Assembly: GCF_026012395.1 (NCBI RefSeq)
Contig: NZ_BRZA01000004.1
Span: 124,001-188,000 of the forward strand
Direction: 5' to 3'
DNA: 64,000 bases
Source: Lysinibacillus piscis
GTDB lineage: Bacteria; Bacillota; Bacilli; Bacillales_A; Planococcaceae
How positions within the stretch are numbered: position 1 is the first letter of the stretch; every line of letters begins with the position of its first letter. Below, one piece after another: positions 46,678 to 56,041 of the stretch. The notes beneath the pieces are model-generated. The model did not search any database and had not been told where the DNA came from. It worked only from the letters and a program-made list of their open reading frames with translations. The position numbers and the translations under genes were made by a program.

Positions 46678-46716
46678 AACACACATCAGCTTACTAAATG
46701 ATGTGTGTTTTCTTTT
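46678..46716 (+). terminator. Terminator after trhO
   Basis: AACACACATCA / TGATGTGTGTT perfect stem with T-rich tail. Confidence 0.9.
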
Positions 46717-46742
46717 TGTGAACGTTTTCATTGTCCTCCTCA

Positions 46743-46787
46743 AAAACACGAACAATAATTAATGTAAATAACAATAAAGTTCGTTTT
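46743..46787. promoter_or_regulatory. Inverted PurR-box-like pair upstream of serA
   Basis: AAAACACGAACAAT on the plus strand and AAAACGAACTTTATT on the minus strand each contain the CGAAC core of the Bacillus PurBox AWWWCCGAACWWT, arranged inverted with cores about 25 bases apart, roughly 100 bases upstream of the transcription start. Only one C precedes GAAC where the consensus has two. Confidence 0.4.
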
Positions 46788-46842
46788 AAAAACCATTCCT
46801 TGAAATCAATCACGATTATTTTGAAAAATTTTAGAAATATCA

Positions 46843-46872
46843 TTGACAAAGGTGAACAATACCGATTATGAT
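46843..46872 (+). promoter_or_regulatory. Sigma-A promoter of serA
   Basis: TTGACA, 18 bases, TATGAT, placing transcription start just before the T-box leader. Confidence 0.75.
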
Positions 46873-46894
46873 GTTAACTAATTAAATAATAAAA

Positions 46895-47177
46895 AATATA
46901 ACGAGGGAGACACACTTAGCGTGAGGGCATCTCAAGAGAGCTGATGGTTGGTGTAAATCAGCGATGTTTACGATTAAGTTCCACTCCTGAATAGATAGGC
47001 CGAATATAGTAAGCCTATCCGTCCCATGCACGTTACGCATATAGCTAAGACTGCCTAAAATTGTCGCAATTTTCAGGTAGTGATTAAGGGTGGTACCGCG
47101 AACTCATGTTTATTACAGCCTTTCGCCCCTTACGACACAATCTTTGTGTTTGTAAGGCGTGAAAGGCTTTTCATTTT
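46895..47177 (+). ncRNA. Serine T-box riboswitch leader of serA
   Basis: The T-box sequence GGGTGGTACCGCG is at 47088-47100, followed by a strong terminator (CCTTTCGCCCCTTAC / GTAAGGCGTGAAAGG, 47117-47170, then TCATTTT). Upstream lie stem I with its AGAGAGCTGATGGTTG apical part, and a second stem ATAGGC/GCCTAT. The likely specifier is UCC at 46985-46987 (ACTCCTGAAT), a serine codon, so uncharged tRNA-Ser should allow readthrough into serA. Confidence 0.93.
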
Positions 47178-47208
47178 ATTTTACTTCAAAACAAAGGAGC
47201 TATTAAAA

Positions 47209-48816
47209 ATGACAACTGCAACAAAAACAATTAACGTATTTATCGCCGACCCATTAAGTGAGGATGGTATTTTCCCACTTCGACAAGAACAAAATTTAGA
47301 CTTGAATATCATTGTTGATACTGGTTTAACACAAGAAGAACTCATCGCCAAAATTTCGGATGTCGATGTATTATTAGTACGCTCTCAAACAACGGTAACA
47401 CGTGAAGTTATTGAAGCGGCAAAAAATTTGAAATTAATTGGTCGTGCGGGTGTTGGCGTTGATAATATTGACCTTGCCGCTGCTACTGAACATGGCATTA
47501 TTGTCGTAAATGCTCCAGATGGTAACACGAACTCTGCTGCAGAGCATACGATTGCCATGATGACCTCTCTTGCACGTCATATTCCACAAGCCTTCAACAC
47601 CTTGAAAAATGGCAAGTGGGACCGTAAATCATATGTAGGAGTTGAATTAAAAAATAAAACATTAGGTGTTGTTGGTTTCGGACGTATTGGCGTGGAAGTG
47701 GCTTATCGTGCGAAAGGGCAACGTATGAATATTCTGGCATACGATCCATTTTTAACAGATGAGCGTGCAAAAGAATTAGGTGTGACAAAAGCGACGGTTG
47801 AAGAAATTTGTGAAGCGGCGGATTTTATCACAGTGCATACACCACTACTCCCTGAAACACGTAACCTACTGAACAAAGATAAATTTGCCATGATGAAAGA
47901 TGGCGTACGCATTATTAACTGTGCACGTGGTGGTATTATTAATGAAGACGATTTATATGATGCGATTGTCGAAGGTAAAGTGGCAGGGGCTGCGCTTGAC
48001 GTATTTGTATCAGAGCCAGCAACAGACCATAAACTACTGACATTACCACAAGTCATTGCCACACCACATTTAGGAGCGTCTACGATTGAGGCACAGGAAT
48101 CTGTGGCCGTTGATGTTTCAAACGATATCATTAAATTTTATAAAACAGGTACTGTGACAAACCCAGTGAATATGCCATCTATTCCAAAAGAATTACTCGC
48201 ACAGGTAGAGCCTTTCTTTGAATTAGCTGAAAAACTTGGTGCCTTTTTATCACAAGTAACAGCCGAGCCAGTAAAAGAAATCCATTTATCTTATGCAGGT
48301 CAAATCGCCAACTATGATGTTCGCCCGTTAACATCCAATGCACTCAAAGGCTTATTGTCAAAAAATCATGGTAATCATGTCAATGATGTCAATGCTCGTT
48401 ATTTATCTGAACGTATCGGCATGAAAATTAATGAGCATAAAACAACAACAGCAAAAGGCTTCACAAACTTAATTACGATTGAAGTGAAAACAGCGAATGA
48501 GGTACACACTGTCGCTGGAACATTACTAAATGGTTTAGGAGCACGTATTGTGAAAGTTGAAAATTATGTAGTAGACGTTATACCACAAGGTAACCTACTA
48601 TATATTAAAAATACGGATAAGCCTGGCGCAATCGGTCGTGTAGCAACGAAATTAGCTGAAAAAGATATTAATATCGCTACAATGCAGGTTGGCCGTGCAC
48701 AGGTAGGCGGAACAGCCGTGATGATGTTAACCGTTGATAACGTGGTCACAGAGGAAGATTTGAATTTTGTTGCACAGCTTGAAAATATTGATGAAGTAAA
48801 GGCGATTACACTATAA
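47209..48816 (+). CDS. serA: D-3-phosphoglycerate dehydrogenase SerA
   Basis: A 535-aa enzyme for the first step of serine biosynthesis. Substrate domain starts [15 protein letters not shown]; the NAD domain has [17 protein letters not shown]; catalytic residues lie in [16 protein letters not shown] and TPHLGAST; a C-terminal ASB plus ACT domain (about 460-535) has [21 protein letters not shown] start at ATG 47209 behind AAAGGAGC; longer frames back to 47080 lie inside the T-box. Expression depends on the serine T-box upstream. Confidence 0.96.
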   Translation: MTTATKTINVFIADPLSEDGIFPLRQEQNLDLNIIVDTGLTQEELIAKISDVDVLLVRSQTTVTREVIEAAKNLKLIGRAGVGVDNIDLAAATEHGIIVVNAPDGNTNSAAEHTIAMMTSLARHIPQAFNTLKNGKWDRKSYVGVELKNKTLGVVGFGRIGVEVAYRAKGQRMNILAYDPFLTDERAKELGVTKATVEEICEAADFITVHTPLLPETRNLLNKDKFAMMKDGVRIINCARGGIINEDDLYDAIVEGKVAGAALDVFVSEPATDHKLLTLPQVIATPHLGASTIEAQESVAVDVSNDIIKFYKTGTVTNPVNMPSIPKELLAQVEPFFELAEKLGAFLSQVTAEPVKEIHLSYAGQIANYDVRPLTSNALKGLLSKNHGNHVNDVNARYLSERIGMKINEHKTTTAKGFTNLITIEVKTANEVHTVAGTLLNGLGARIVKVENYVVDVIPQGNLLYIKNTDKPGAIGRVATKLAEKDINIATMQVGRAQVGGTAVMMLTVDNVVTEEDLNFVAQLENIDEVKAITL

Positions 48817-48828
48817 AATAAATCTAAG

Positions 48829-48863
48829 TAGCTCTTCGTTTCTTTTGACGAAGAGCTATTTTT
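48829..48863 (+). terminator. Terminator after serA
   Basis: TAGCTCTTCG / CGAAGAGCTA perfect stem and T5. Confidence 0.93.
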
Positions 48864-48934
48864 ATGAATGATTATTCTATAAATTGATACTTTTCTCCAA
48901 GTCATTCGTCTTTAAGGATAAGGAGGTGTAGATA

Positions 48935-49426
48935 GTGACGCTTGAGGAGCTATTTTATTTACATAATCAAACCATTTTCAAATACTTATATTACTTACTC
49001 AATGATGAAAAACTAGCGGAGGATTTCACACAGGAAACCTTTACTCGCTTTTTGCATTACGAGAAAAGCATTAAAGCAGGTGCAGAGCTGGCATGGCTAC
49101 GGCGTACTGCTCGTAATCTTGCCTATGACCATTATCGACGTAAAAGGCTTATTCAATTTGTACCATTTCTACAGGGGCATGAAGAACAAGAGCCGATTTC
49201 ACCTCATCAATGGCTACTTCAACAAGAGGAGGCTAAAGCGCTTTATCTCGCTATTCGTCAGCTAAAGCTCTCCTATCGAGATGTCATTATTTTACGCAAA
49301 ATTGAAGGCTTGTCCATTCAAGAGACGTGTGATGTACTCGGTTGGAACGAAGGCAAAGTAAAAAATACACTAAAACGTGCACTAGCCGTATTACAAAAAC
49401 AGCTTGGAGGTGATTGGGATGACTAA
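48935..49426 (+). CDS. ECF-type sigma factor
   Basis: A 163-aa group IV sigma factor. Region 2 (about 8-75) has EKLAEDFTQETFTRF and WLRRTARNLAYDHYRRK; region 4 (about 105-160) has LSYRDVIILRKIEGLSIQET and GKVKNTLKRAL. Start GTG 48935 follows AAGGAGGTG. Overlaps the next gene's start by 8 bases, so the membrane protein after it is the likely anti-sigma factor. Confidence 0.9.
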   Translation: MTLEELFYLHNQTIFKYLYYLLNDEKLAEDFTQETFTRFLHYEKSIKAGAELAWLRRTARNLAYDHYRRKRLIQFVPFLQGHEEQEPISPHQWLLQQEEAKALYLAIRQLKLSYRDVIILRKIEGLSIQETCDVLGWNEGKVKNTLKRALAVLQKQLGGDWDD

Positions 49427-50291
49427 AGAAAAAACATGGCAGCATTTACGAGAATTAGCTCCAACTAAGCAGCAGCAAAATAACATGTTACGTGAAATAC
49501 GTTTATCTAAAAAAGCAACCTCATGGAAAATTTCAGCCGTATCACTATTATTTATCGCTGTCCTAACAATTTTAGCTTTATCCTTCCTTCAAACACCGTT
49601 AGATATAGCAACCACTACGGATGAAGCTAAAGAGATTGCCAAAATATATGTACGAGATAATGATAAGCAAGATCGCTTTCTTGCCAAGGCATCCTGTTTA
49701 TATGTAGTCGCACAGAAATGTTATAAAAATCAGGATGTATTACTACAATTTCAGCAAGCCATGGCAACTGCAAAGTCTCCTCCACCAATGTCCCTTGTTT
49801 TAAAACAGGATGTATTAATTGTTTATACAGATGGCACACAGGAGCAATGGAAAGTTGCAGGGAGATATATGACCAATATTCATACACAACAGGTAATCCA
49901 GCTAGAGCAGCCAGTTAGCTCCTTATTATTCGTTTTTCGAGACCAGATGCAGTTACTACTGGGGTATGGTTTCTTGTTTTTATCACATTTTATTTTATGG
50001 ATAACAAAACATAAAGTGCCACATATTAAACGGCGTGCTTTTGCTGCAAATGTGGAGCATATGATTGCAAATGGTGTGATGCTACTGCTATTTGCAATCC
50101 TATTAGCCACTGTTTATTTCCTAACAGCAACACTTCATGCATTTTGGATTTATGGAGCGTTTATTATTTATTCTACTATGCAAGTATACTATCGTAAAAA
50201 AGCAGGTGAGCCACGTATCTATATATTAGCATGTGCGCTTAATCAGCTTTGCATCGGGCTAGCATTTACAATACTCTTTTTTGTCTATTGA
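49419..50291 (+). CDS. Membrane protein, probable anti-sigma partner
   Basis: A 290-aa protein: cytoplasmic N-terminus of about 30 residues (TWQHLRELAPTKQQQNNM), a first membrane helix, an extracellular region of about 110 residues with two cysteines, then four helices to the C-terminus. N-terminal soluble segment plus helix is the layout of many ECF anti-sigma factors, but I see no zinc-binding HxxxCxxC motif. ATG 49419 follows TTGGAGGTG and overlaps the sigma gene stop. Confidence 0.75.
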   Translation: MTKEKTWQHLRELAPTKQQQNNMLREIRLSKKATSWKISAVSLLFIAVLTILALSFLQTPLDIATTTDEAKEIAKIYVRDNDKQDRFLAKASCLYVVAQKCYKNQDVLLQFQQAMATAKSPPPMSLVLKQDVLIVYTDGTQEQWKVAGRYMTNIHTQQVIQLEQPVSSLLFVFRDQMQLLLGYGFLFLSHFILWITKHKVPHIKRRAFAANVEHMIANGVMLLLFAILLATVYFLTATLHAFWIYGAFIIYSTMQVYYRKKAGEPRIYILACALNQLCIGLAFTILFFVY

Positions 50292-50333
50292 ACCCTTATT
50301 GAAATTCTATCCGTCACTTTTATTTAACACACT

Positions 50334-50371
50334 AAAAAGCCGAACGAAAAAATTTTTTCGTTCGGCTTTTA
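50334..50371. terminator. Bidirectional terminator
   Basis: AAAAAGCCGAACGAAAAAA / TTTTTTCGTTCGGCTTTT, an extended stem between convergent genes. Confidence 0.95.
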
Positions 50372-50372
50372 T

Positions 50373-51164
50373 TCAGTCTATTGTCTGCACAAGCGCTAGT
50401 AATGCTGTTAAAGAATCCACTTCATAAGTCGGTGTCACCGTGCCATTAACCGTCGTATGTTCTCGATTAATCCACACATTGCGCATCCCTACACGAGAAG
50501 AGCCTAAAATATCGGTATTCAAATTGTCACCTACCATAATGGCTTCATCTGCTGTTACACCTGCTTTTTCCATCACATACTCAAAAATCGTAGCGTCTGG
50601 TTTGCCTTTTCCAAAGTCACCAGAAATAATAATATGGTCAAAATATGGTGCAATTTCTGGTGTAATGTCTAGCTTTAAATTTTGCAAACTGGGTGCACCA
50701 TTTGTTAATAACACAAGCTGGTATTTGCCCTTTAGCGCATCTAACACAGCAAATGTATCCTCATATAAAAATGGTGATGCCTTACGCTCTGCTACAAAAC
50801 GTTCACCTAGCTCTGCACCTAGTTGCACGTCAGCAATACCAAGTGCAGCTAATCCCTTTGTCCAAGCAGTAGCACGATAGCTTGGTGCAATGTCCTTCAT
50901 TTTTTGGAAGGAATCTGTTGGGTCATCAAATGTGCCCCAAAGCCCTTCAAATGGATTGATACCAATTAATACCGTATAATCATATGTTTCATAGCTTTCA
51001 TACAAAGCACGTGCCTCTTTACGCACCGCATCTTCTAACGCCTCTGCACTCACAGGATGAATCGTCGCTGCATAGGTACATGTCTTTTCAAAAGCTACTT
51101 GGATTGATTTTTTATCCCATAATAATGTATCATCTAAATCAAAAATAACCGTTTTAATCGTCAT
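50373..51164 (-). CDS. HAD-superfamily hydrolase
   Basis: A 263-aa HAD phosphatase with the nucleophile motif IFDLDDTLLWDKK, a helical cap and the third motif GDFGKGKPDATIFEY plus MVGDNLNTDILGS. It resembles subfamily IA nucleotidases and phosphoglycolate-phosphatase-like proteins; substrate unknown. About 75 bases separate it from the DUF3006 gene, without an obvious terminator, so it could be co-transcribed. Confidence 0.85.
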   Translation of the reverse strand: MTIKTVIFDLDDTLLWDKKSIQVAFEKTCTYAATIHPVSAEALEDAVRKEARALYESYETYDYTVLIGINPFEGLWGTFDDPTDSFQKMKDIAPSYRATAWTKGLAALGIADVQLGAELGERFVAERKASPFLYEDTFAVLDALKGKYQLVLLTNGAPSLQNLKLDITPEIAPYFDHIIISGDFGKGKPDATIFEYVMEKAGVTADEAIMVGDNLNTDILGSSRVGMRNVWINREHTTVNGTVTPTYEVDSLTALLALVQTID

Positions 51165-51240
51165 AACGTCAGCTCCTACTTTTTATAATCCCCTCCTATA
51201 TTATCAAAATTTTCAGTCGAGTAGCATCCCATTCACAAAT

Positions 51241-51492
51241 TTACTCAAAATGTTGACGTTTTTTACGCAATCGAGCCATTAAATTTTGCATTGCTGCTCT
51301 TTTTTGCGCTGTTTCCTCATGCAAAATTTCCAAATGTTCACCCGTAATCAATACCCGATCGCCCACTTGCACAGGCTGTGTTAAAGAGACAAGCTCCACC
51401 AAATGCTCCTCTTCCTCATCAGGATACTTTAAAAACACTGCATAGCCATCCTCAATACGATCTAATGTATATTTAGTCGAGCTCACTAACAA
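51241..51492 (-). CDS. DUF3006-family small protein
   Basis: An 83-aa protein with LDRIEDGYAVFLKY, VGDRVLI and a C-terminal Arg/Lys-rich helix. DUF3006 proteins are beta-barrel-like and are often encoded next to MBL-fold ComEC-like hydrolases, as here, overlapping that gene by 20 bases. Function unknown. Confidence 0.85.
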   Translation of the reverse strand: MLVSSTKYTLDRIEDGYAVFLKYPDEEEEHLVELVSLTQPVQVGDRVLITGEHLEILHEETAQKRAAMQNLMARLRKKRQHFE

Positions 51493-52630
51493 TCTCCCCC
51501 TTCACATTGCGTAATTGTGCTGCATCACCATCATTGAGCCAAATTTGCTTTGTTGTCCATTGCAAATAATTTTTCCCTTGCTTCGCATTGACACCACTCA
51601 TCACATAAATCGTTTTGCCTGGCTGTAGCGTGACATTTGGGAAATTAAATACTTGATTTCCTTCAACAGATACAAGCTGCCAACCTTGTAAAGATACCGC
51701 TTCACTACTGTTATTCTGAATGCCGACAATCTCTTGCACTAAATCCTTACTAACAATCTCAATACCTCCTGCTACTGGACTAACCTCTGACCATTGCTTA
51801 CCATTCACTGCATATTTCACACCATCCGTAGCAATCGTAATAGTGCCCATCTCTGCTGTAGCATAAATTTCACTACCCATCGCCTGCAAGCGCTCTACCA
51901 CCTCTGCATGTGGATGACCATATTTATTATCCTGCCCATAGCTTAAAACCGTAACCTCTGGATGCACCGCTTGAATAAAACTTTCTGAGCTGCTTGTATT
52001 AGAGCCATGATGACCTGCCTTTAACACTGTTGCCCTCACATCACGCATGTCTTTTTCTATCGCTATACCTGCATCAGCAGTCAATAAAAAGGACACTTGC
52101 CCATACGTTATCTTTAAAACAATGGAGGCATCATTGTTATCGACTGCCTGTTCATCCGCATGTAACACCTTTACTTGAATAGCCTCATCAAATGCGAGCG
52201 TGTCACCTGTTTGTGGTACATCATACGGAATATTTTTCGTATCCACTAATGTTAATAATTCCTCAAATGTTTGAGATGTATGTACTTTACCTGAATCATA
52301 AAATTGCCCAACCTTCAATGTGCTTAATACAGGAATCAACCCACCAATATGATCAGCATCAGGATGTGTTGCAACAACGATATCAAGTTTCGTCATGCCA
52401 AGGCTTTTGATGTATGACACAACATTTTGCCCTGCTCCCTTCACCCCACCATCTACAAGCATCGTTTTACCATTCGGCGATTCAATCAAAATCGAATCCC
52501 CCTGTCCAACATCAATAAAATGCACCTTCATCTCATGTCCAGCCGAAACAGGTACTTTCTCTGTTGGCACCATTTCGATACAGCCTGCCAATATAAATAA
52601 ACAGAGCAATAACCCTAACCATTTTTTCAT
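51473..52630 (-). CDS. MBL-fold ComEC-like hydrolase lipoprotein with lamin-tail domain
   Basis: A 385-aa protein: lipoprotein signal with lipobox LAGC (Cys17), metallo-beta-lactamase domain (about 33-270) with THPDADHIGG and AGHHGSNTSSS as metal ligands, and a C-terminal lamin-tail/LTD domain (about 285-380; IVGIQNNSSEAVSLQGW). The MBL domain resembles the ComEC C-terminal nuclease domain; the lipid anchor places it outside the cell, so extracellular DNA or phosphodiester hydrolysis is plausible. Paired with DUF3006. Confidence 0.86.
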   Translation of the reverse strand: MKKWLGLLLCLFILAGCIEMVPTEKVPVSAGHEMKVHFIDVGQGDSILIESPNGKTMLVDGGVKGAGQNVVSYIKSLGMTKLDIVVATHPDADHIGGLIPVLSTLKVGQFYDSGKVHTSQTFEELLTLVDTKNIPYDVPQTGDTLAFDEAIQVKVLHADEQAVDNNDASIVLKITYGQVSFLLTADAGIAIEKDMRDVRATVLKAGHHGSNTSSSESFIQAVHPEVTVLSYGQDNKYGHPHAEVVERLQAMGSEIYATAEMGTITIATDGVKYAVNGKQWSEVSPVAGGIEIVSKDLVQEIVGIQNNSSEAVSLQGWQLVSVEGNQVFNFPNVTLQPGKTIYVMSGVNAKQGKNYLQWTTKQIWLNDGDAAQLRNVKGEIVSELD

Positions 52631-52746
52631 TACCTTATTTCCTCCAATAGCTTTTGATTTTACTAAATCTCCATCAACTTAAGTTCTCCTATAGTTCAAA
52701 TTTCTTCTATTATACGCTTTCCCTTTACTTCATCCAATTCAATAGT

Positions 52747-52785
52747 AAAAGGCAGAAAGAAGGTTTACACCATCTTCCTGCCTTA
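52747..52785 (-). terminator. Terminator after the SSS transporter
   Basis: AAAAGGCAG with imperfect partner CTGCCTTAAAA just beyond the transporter stop on the minus strand. Confidence 0.7.
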
Positions 52786-52795
52786 AAAATAATAT

Positions 52796-54241
52796 TTATA
52801 TAGTTTTTTCTTCTTTCACATCTGGGAATAGTAATGAGAAGATAACACCAACGATTAAACAAATAAAGAAGGTCGATGCTTTTGCTGATACAATTGCTTC
52901 CAATGGCGATAATGACCACGCAATCGCACTAACAAAGCCAACTACAATGGTTGCAACGACACCAACACCTGATACACGCTTCCAGAAAAAGATTAACAAA
53001 ATAATAACAGAGAACGTATTACCAATACCTGCCCATGCAAAGGATACAAGACTATAAATCACTGAACCAGATTTTAGTGAAATAATAATTCCAACAACAC
53101 CACTAATTGCTGCTACAAGACGTGATAAATGTACCAAGCCTTTACTTGAAATATTCCAACGCAATGTTTTATGAATAATATCTTCACTAATCGATGTTGT
53201 AATGACTAATAGCTGAGAAGAAGCTGTCGACATAATCGCTGCTAAAATCCCCGCTACGATAATTCCTGCTACCCAAGGCGGTAAAATATCAAAAACCATA
53301 TGTGGTAAAATCATTTCCGCATCCTCTATCGTGCCTTGTTTGTACAATGTAGAAGCAAAAATAGCTGATAAAAATGCACCTACATAGACAACTAATGTCC
53401 AAAGAATAGCCATATTCCGCCCTGTTACGCGCTCTTTTTCCGTTGTCATCGCCATAAAACGAGAGCTTAACTGGGGTTGTCCACCTAACCAGCCGAAGAA
53501 CCATGAAATATTCGTAAATAGCATTGCTCCTAAAGCTAGTCCATTCAAACCACCAACCCAGCTATCTGCACCATTGCCCATATTTGCAAGTTCAGTGGAT
53601 ATACTTAATCCTTGATGTTGAATTTCCATATAGGCTGCAATCGGTACAATTACAAAGGAAATTAGCATTAAAAAGCTTTGAATTGTATCTGTCCATACAA
53701 CTGACATAAAGCCACCCATACAAGAGTAAAAAATAATTATCACAGCAATAATAATTGTCCCCCATGTAATATTGAGACCTGAGAATGAATAAATCGTTTT
53801 ACCCATCCCTGAAAATTGCGCTGCTAAATAACATGTAAAGAACAACACCATAACAGCAGAAGCTAGCCAACGAATAATATCTGCGTGCTTTGGAAATTTT
53901 ACTGCAATATAATCTGTTAAGCTATTTACTTTGTATTTTTGTTGTTCTAGCATAAAGCGTTTTGATAAAAAGAGCCATGATACAACTACTCCTAATAACA
54001 TGCCTGATAAAATCCATACACCTGATAAACCAGCCATATAAATAAAGCCAATTGCCCCTAAAAACATATAGGCAGACTCACCTGTAGCTCGCTCTGAAAA
54101 GGCTAATGCCCATCCTGGTAATTTATTACCTCCAAGAAAGTATTCATTATGTGATAAATCTTTTTTACTAAAATAAATTCCCACTGCAAGCATTGCCAAC
54201 AAATAGATAATAATTTCTACATAAACAATCGTATGCATCAT
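52796..54241 (-). CDS. Sodium:solute symporter (PutP-like, SSS family)
   Basis: A 481-aa symporter with about thirteen helices. Family marks include DYIAVKFPKHADI, GFMSVVWTDTIQSFLML (as PutP) and AAIMSTASSQLLVITTSISEDI, a sodium-binding helix. Substrate is open: proline for PutP itself, but this gene lies on the far side of a LysR gene from ATC-hydrolase/carbamoylase genes, so a thiazoline or amino-acid derivative is possible. It reads in the same direction as the LysR gene. Confidence 0.85.
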   Translation of the reverse strand: MMHTIVYVEIIIYLLAMLAVGIYFSKKDLSHNEYFLGGNKLPGWALAFSERATGESAYMFLGAIGFIYMAGLSGVWILSGMLLGVVVSWLFLSKRFMLEQQKYKVNSLTDYIAVKFPKHADIIRWLASAVMVLFFTCYLAAQFSGMGKTIYSFSGLNITWGTIIIAVIIIFYSCMGGFMSVVWTDTIQSFLMLISFVIVPIAAYMEIQHQGLSISTELANMGNGADSWVGGLNGLALGAMLFTNISWFFGWLGGQPQLSSRFMAMTTEKERVTGRNMAILWTLVVYVGAFLSAIFASTLYKQGTIEDAEMILPHMVFDILPPWVAGIIVAGILAAIMSTASSQLLVITTSISEDIIHKTLRWNISSKGLVHLSRLVAAISGVVGIIISLKSGSVIYSLVSFAWAGIGNTFSVIILLIFFWKRVSGVGVVATIVVGFVSAIAWSLSPLEAIVSAKASTFFICLIVGVIFSLLFPDVKEEKTI

Positions 54242-54327
54242 TTTTCCTCCAATGTACCTCTCTGTTTTAATCCCAAGTGATTCTATCAGATATTATGGGG
54301 AAAATTTTCTTTTGTCAATATCCAAAA

Positions 54328-55203
54328 TTATAAAATTGCTGCAAATTGCTTTGAAATTTCTATAAACTTCAATGCCCCTGGTGACAGATGTACACTGTGT
54401 TTGAAGGCAATTCCCACCTGTCTACTATAATGCGCATCAAATTTTTTCTTCACCAAGTGTTGAGGAGCATGAACAAGTAAAGAGCTCGGTAAAATGGAAA
54501 TACCTAAATTTTCGCTGACCATCGTTAAAATAACTTGGTCCACCGATAGCTCATACACAATATTAGGTCGAATTTTATGTTTCGATAACAAACGTGCTAC
54601 ATCGCGGTCAATCGTTCGTCTTGGCATAATCCAACGCTCATTTCTTAACTGTTCAAGCTGCAACTGCTGCTGAGCTACTAATGGGTGGTCCTTTGCCATA
54701 ATACAAAGCAGTTCATCATCAAAAACAGCTTCAAACTGTAGATGCTTAGAATGTGGTCCCACTAAAAAGCCAATATCGACAACACCTGTCTGTATCCATT
54801 GCTCAATTTGATCGTAATCCCCCTCACGTAGCTCTATTTGTAATACGGGATAATGCTGTTCAAAATAGGCGAGCACTTTTGGTAATAATACAAGTGAAAC
54901 ACTAGGCAAAATCCCTACTATCAACGTACCACCTATTAAATTTTTTAAATTGGCCACCTCAGTTTCTAGCTGTTGCTGCTGCTGTAAAATCTTCAAAATA
55001 TGCTGAAAGACAACCTCTCCGTCTCTCGTCAGCTCAATATGATGGCGATTGCGAATAATAAGGGAAAGTCCAAATTCCTCCTCCAGTTTATGGATTGTAT
55101 GACTAATAGCTGATTGTGTCAGATTGAGCTTCAAGCCCGTCTCTGTAAAGTTTCCTGTTTCAATAAGTGTTTGAAAAGCTAGATATTGCGCTAATGTTGC
55201 CAT
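54328..55203 (-). CDS. LysR-family regulator
   Basis: A 291-aa LysR protein with N-terminal helix-turn-helix LKLNLTQSAISHTIHKLEEEFG (residues about 24-45) and a two-lobe effector domain (about 90-290). It is divergent from the ATC-hydrolase gene and co-directional with the symporter, a common arrangement for control of both sides, probably activated by the imported compound. Confidence 0.9.
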   Translation of the reverse strand: MATLAQYLAFQTLIETGNFTETGLKLNLTQSAISHTIHKLEEEFGLSLIIRNRHHIELTRDGEVVFQHILKILQQQQQLETEVANLKNLIGGTLIVGILPSVSLVLLPKVLAYFEQHYPVLQIELREGDYDQIEQWIQTGVVDIGFLVGPHSKHLQFEAVFDDELLCIMAKDHPLVAQQQLQLEQLRNERWIMPRRTIDRDVARLLSKHKIRPNIVYELSVDQVILTMVSENLGISILPSSLLVHAPQHLVKKKFDAHYSRQVGIAFKHSVHLSPGALKFIEISKQFAAIL

Positions 55204-55260
55204 CCTACTAATCAGCTCCTACTATGATTTTTTTTCATATTTGATTGTTGAATTATTCAT

Positions 55261-55290
55261 TTGATTTATTATAACATGCCATTTTATAAT
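55261..55290 (+). promoter_or_regulatory. Promoter for the ATC-hydrolase/carbamoylase operon
   Basis: TTGATT, an 18-base spacer and TATAAT, about 50 bases before the start codon, in the divergent region with the LysR gene. Confidence 0.6.
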
Positions 55291-55340
55291 TAATGCAAAT
55301 TCCAAGTAGATTTATATGATTTGTAGAGGGGGCTAATCTC

Positions 55341-56036
55341 ATGGCTGAAGAAAAACTGATGATGAAGGCATTATCGATGGATGTGATTACAGCAAAAATG
55401 TTTACAGAGCTGCATATTGCGATTACAGAGCAGTATGGAGAAGATGGTCGTCAGCTAGTACAACAAGGATTAACAGCATTCGGCTTAAAAGATGCAGAAG
55501 TGATGGCAAAAAAAGCGACGGCTGAAGGTGAAAACCATGCCTTTTATGATTATTTGCCGTTTGTTGTAGAAGGCCAAGAAAAATATGCTGATTTAACGAT
55601 TTATGCTCGTTTTGCTAAAATGTTTGCGCAAATTGCCAAAGCAGTTGTGGATGTCTATGGTGAAGAAGGACAACAAGTAGTGATGCGTGCTGTAGAGCGT
55701 TATGGTAATAAACGTGGAAAAGGCATTGCGCAACGTGCACGAACAAATGGCTTAGAAAATAGCATTGAACATTATTTAACAAATTACGATATGGGTCGCA
55801 GCACTTTATTTGAAATGGATACAGTTTATAAGCCAAATGAAATTGAGCAAACTTTCACACGCTGTCCATTTGGTCAACAATGGGCTGATGATGATATGGG
55901 AGAGTACGGCATATTATATTGTAAAATGATTGACCCTGCCGTTGCAAAAGGCTATAACAAAAACTTTGAAGTCATCCATGATGAATATGTATTACGTGAA
56001 GGGCAGTGTCATTTCCAATTCCAAATGAAGGGATAA
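55341..56036 (+). CDS. L-2-amino-thiazoline-4-carboxylate (ATC) hydrolase family protein
   Basis: A 231-aa cytosolic protein whose C-terminal half matches the ATC-hydrolase family: TRCPFGQQWAD, GILYCKMIDPAVAKGYN and LREGQCHFQF, with conserved cysteines at the family positions. The Pseudomonas enzyme AtcB converts ATC to N-carbamoyl-L-cysteine. The next gene is a carbamoyl-amino-acid hydrolase, the next step of that pathway, which is why I favour this function. GAGGGGG precedes the ATG. The N-terminal half is helical with AEEKLMMKALSMDVITAKM. Confidence 0.75.
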   Translation: MAEEKLMMKALSMDVITAKMFTELHIAITEQYGEDGRQLVQQGLTAFGLKDAEVMAKKATAEGENHAFYDYLPFVVEGQEKYADLTIYARFAKMFAQIAKAVVDVYGEEGQQVVMRAVERYGNKRGKGIAQRARTNGLENSIEHYLTNYDMGRSTLFEMDTVYKPNEIEQTFTRCPFGQQWADDDMGEYGILYCKMIDPAVAKGYNKNFEVIHDEYVLREGQCHFQFQMKG

Positions 56037-56041
56037 CCTAA

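Larger units (their letters stand above)
46616..46894. other. Gap between trhO and serA leader
   Basis: Contains the trhO terminator (46678-46716), two PurR-box-like arms (46743-46787) and the serA promoter. No gene seen. A short GATTGTCTACG string near 46642 recurs near 57370 in another gap. Confidence 0.6.

Noticed and set aside
47080..47208. 43-residue N-terminal extension of SerA
   Set aside because: It translates the T-box core and terminator; ATG 47209 with AAAGGAGC gives the normal SerA N-terminus.
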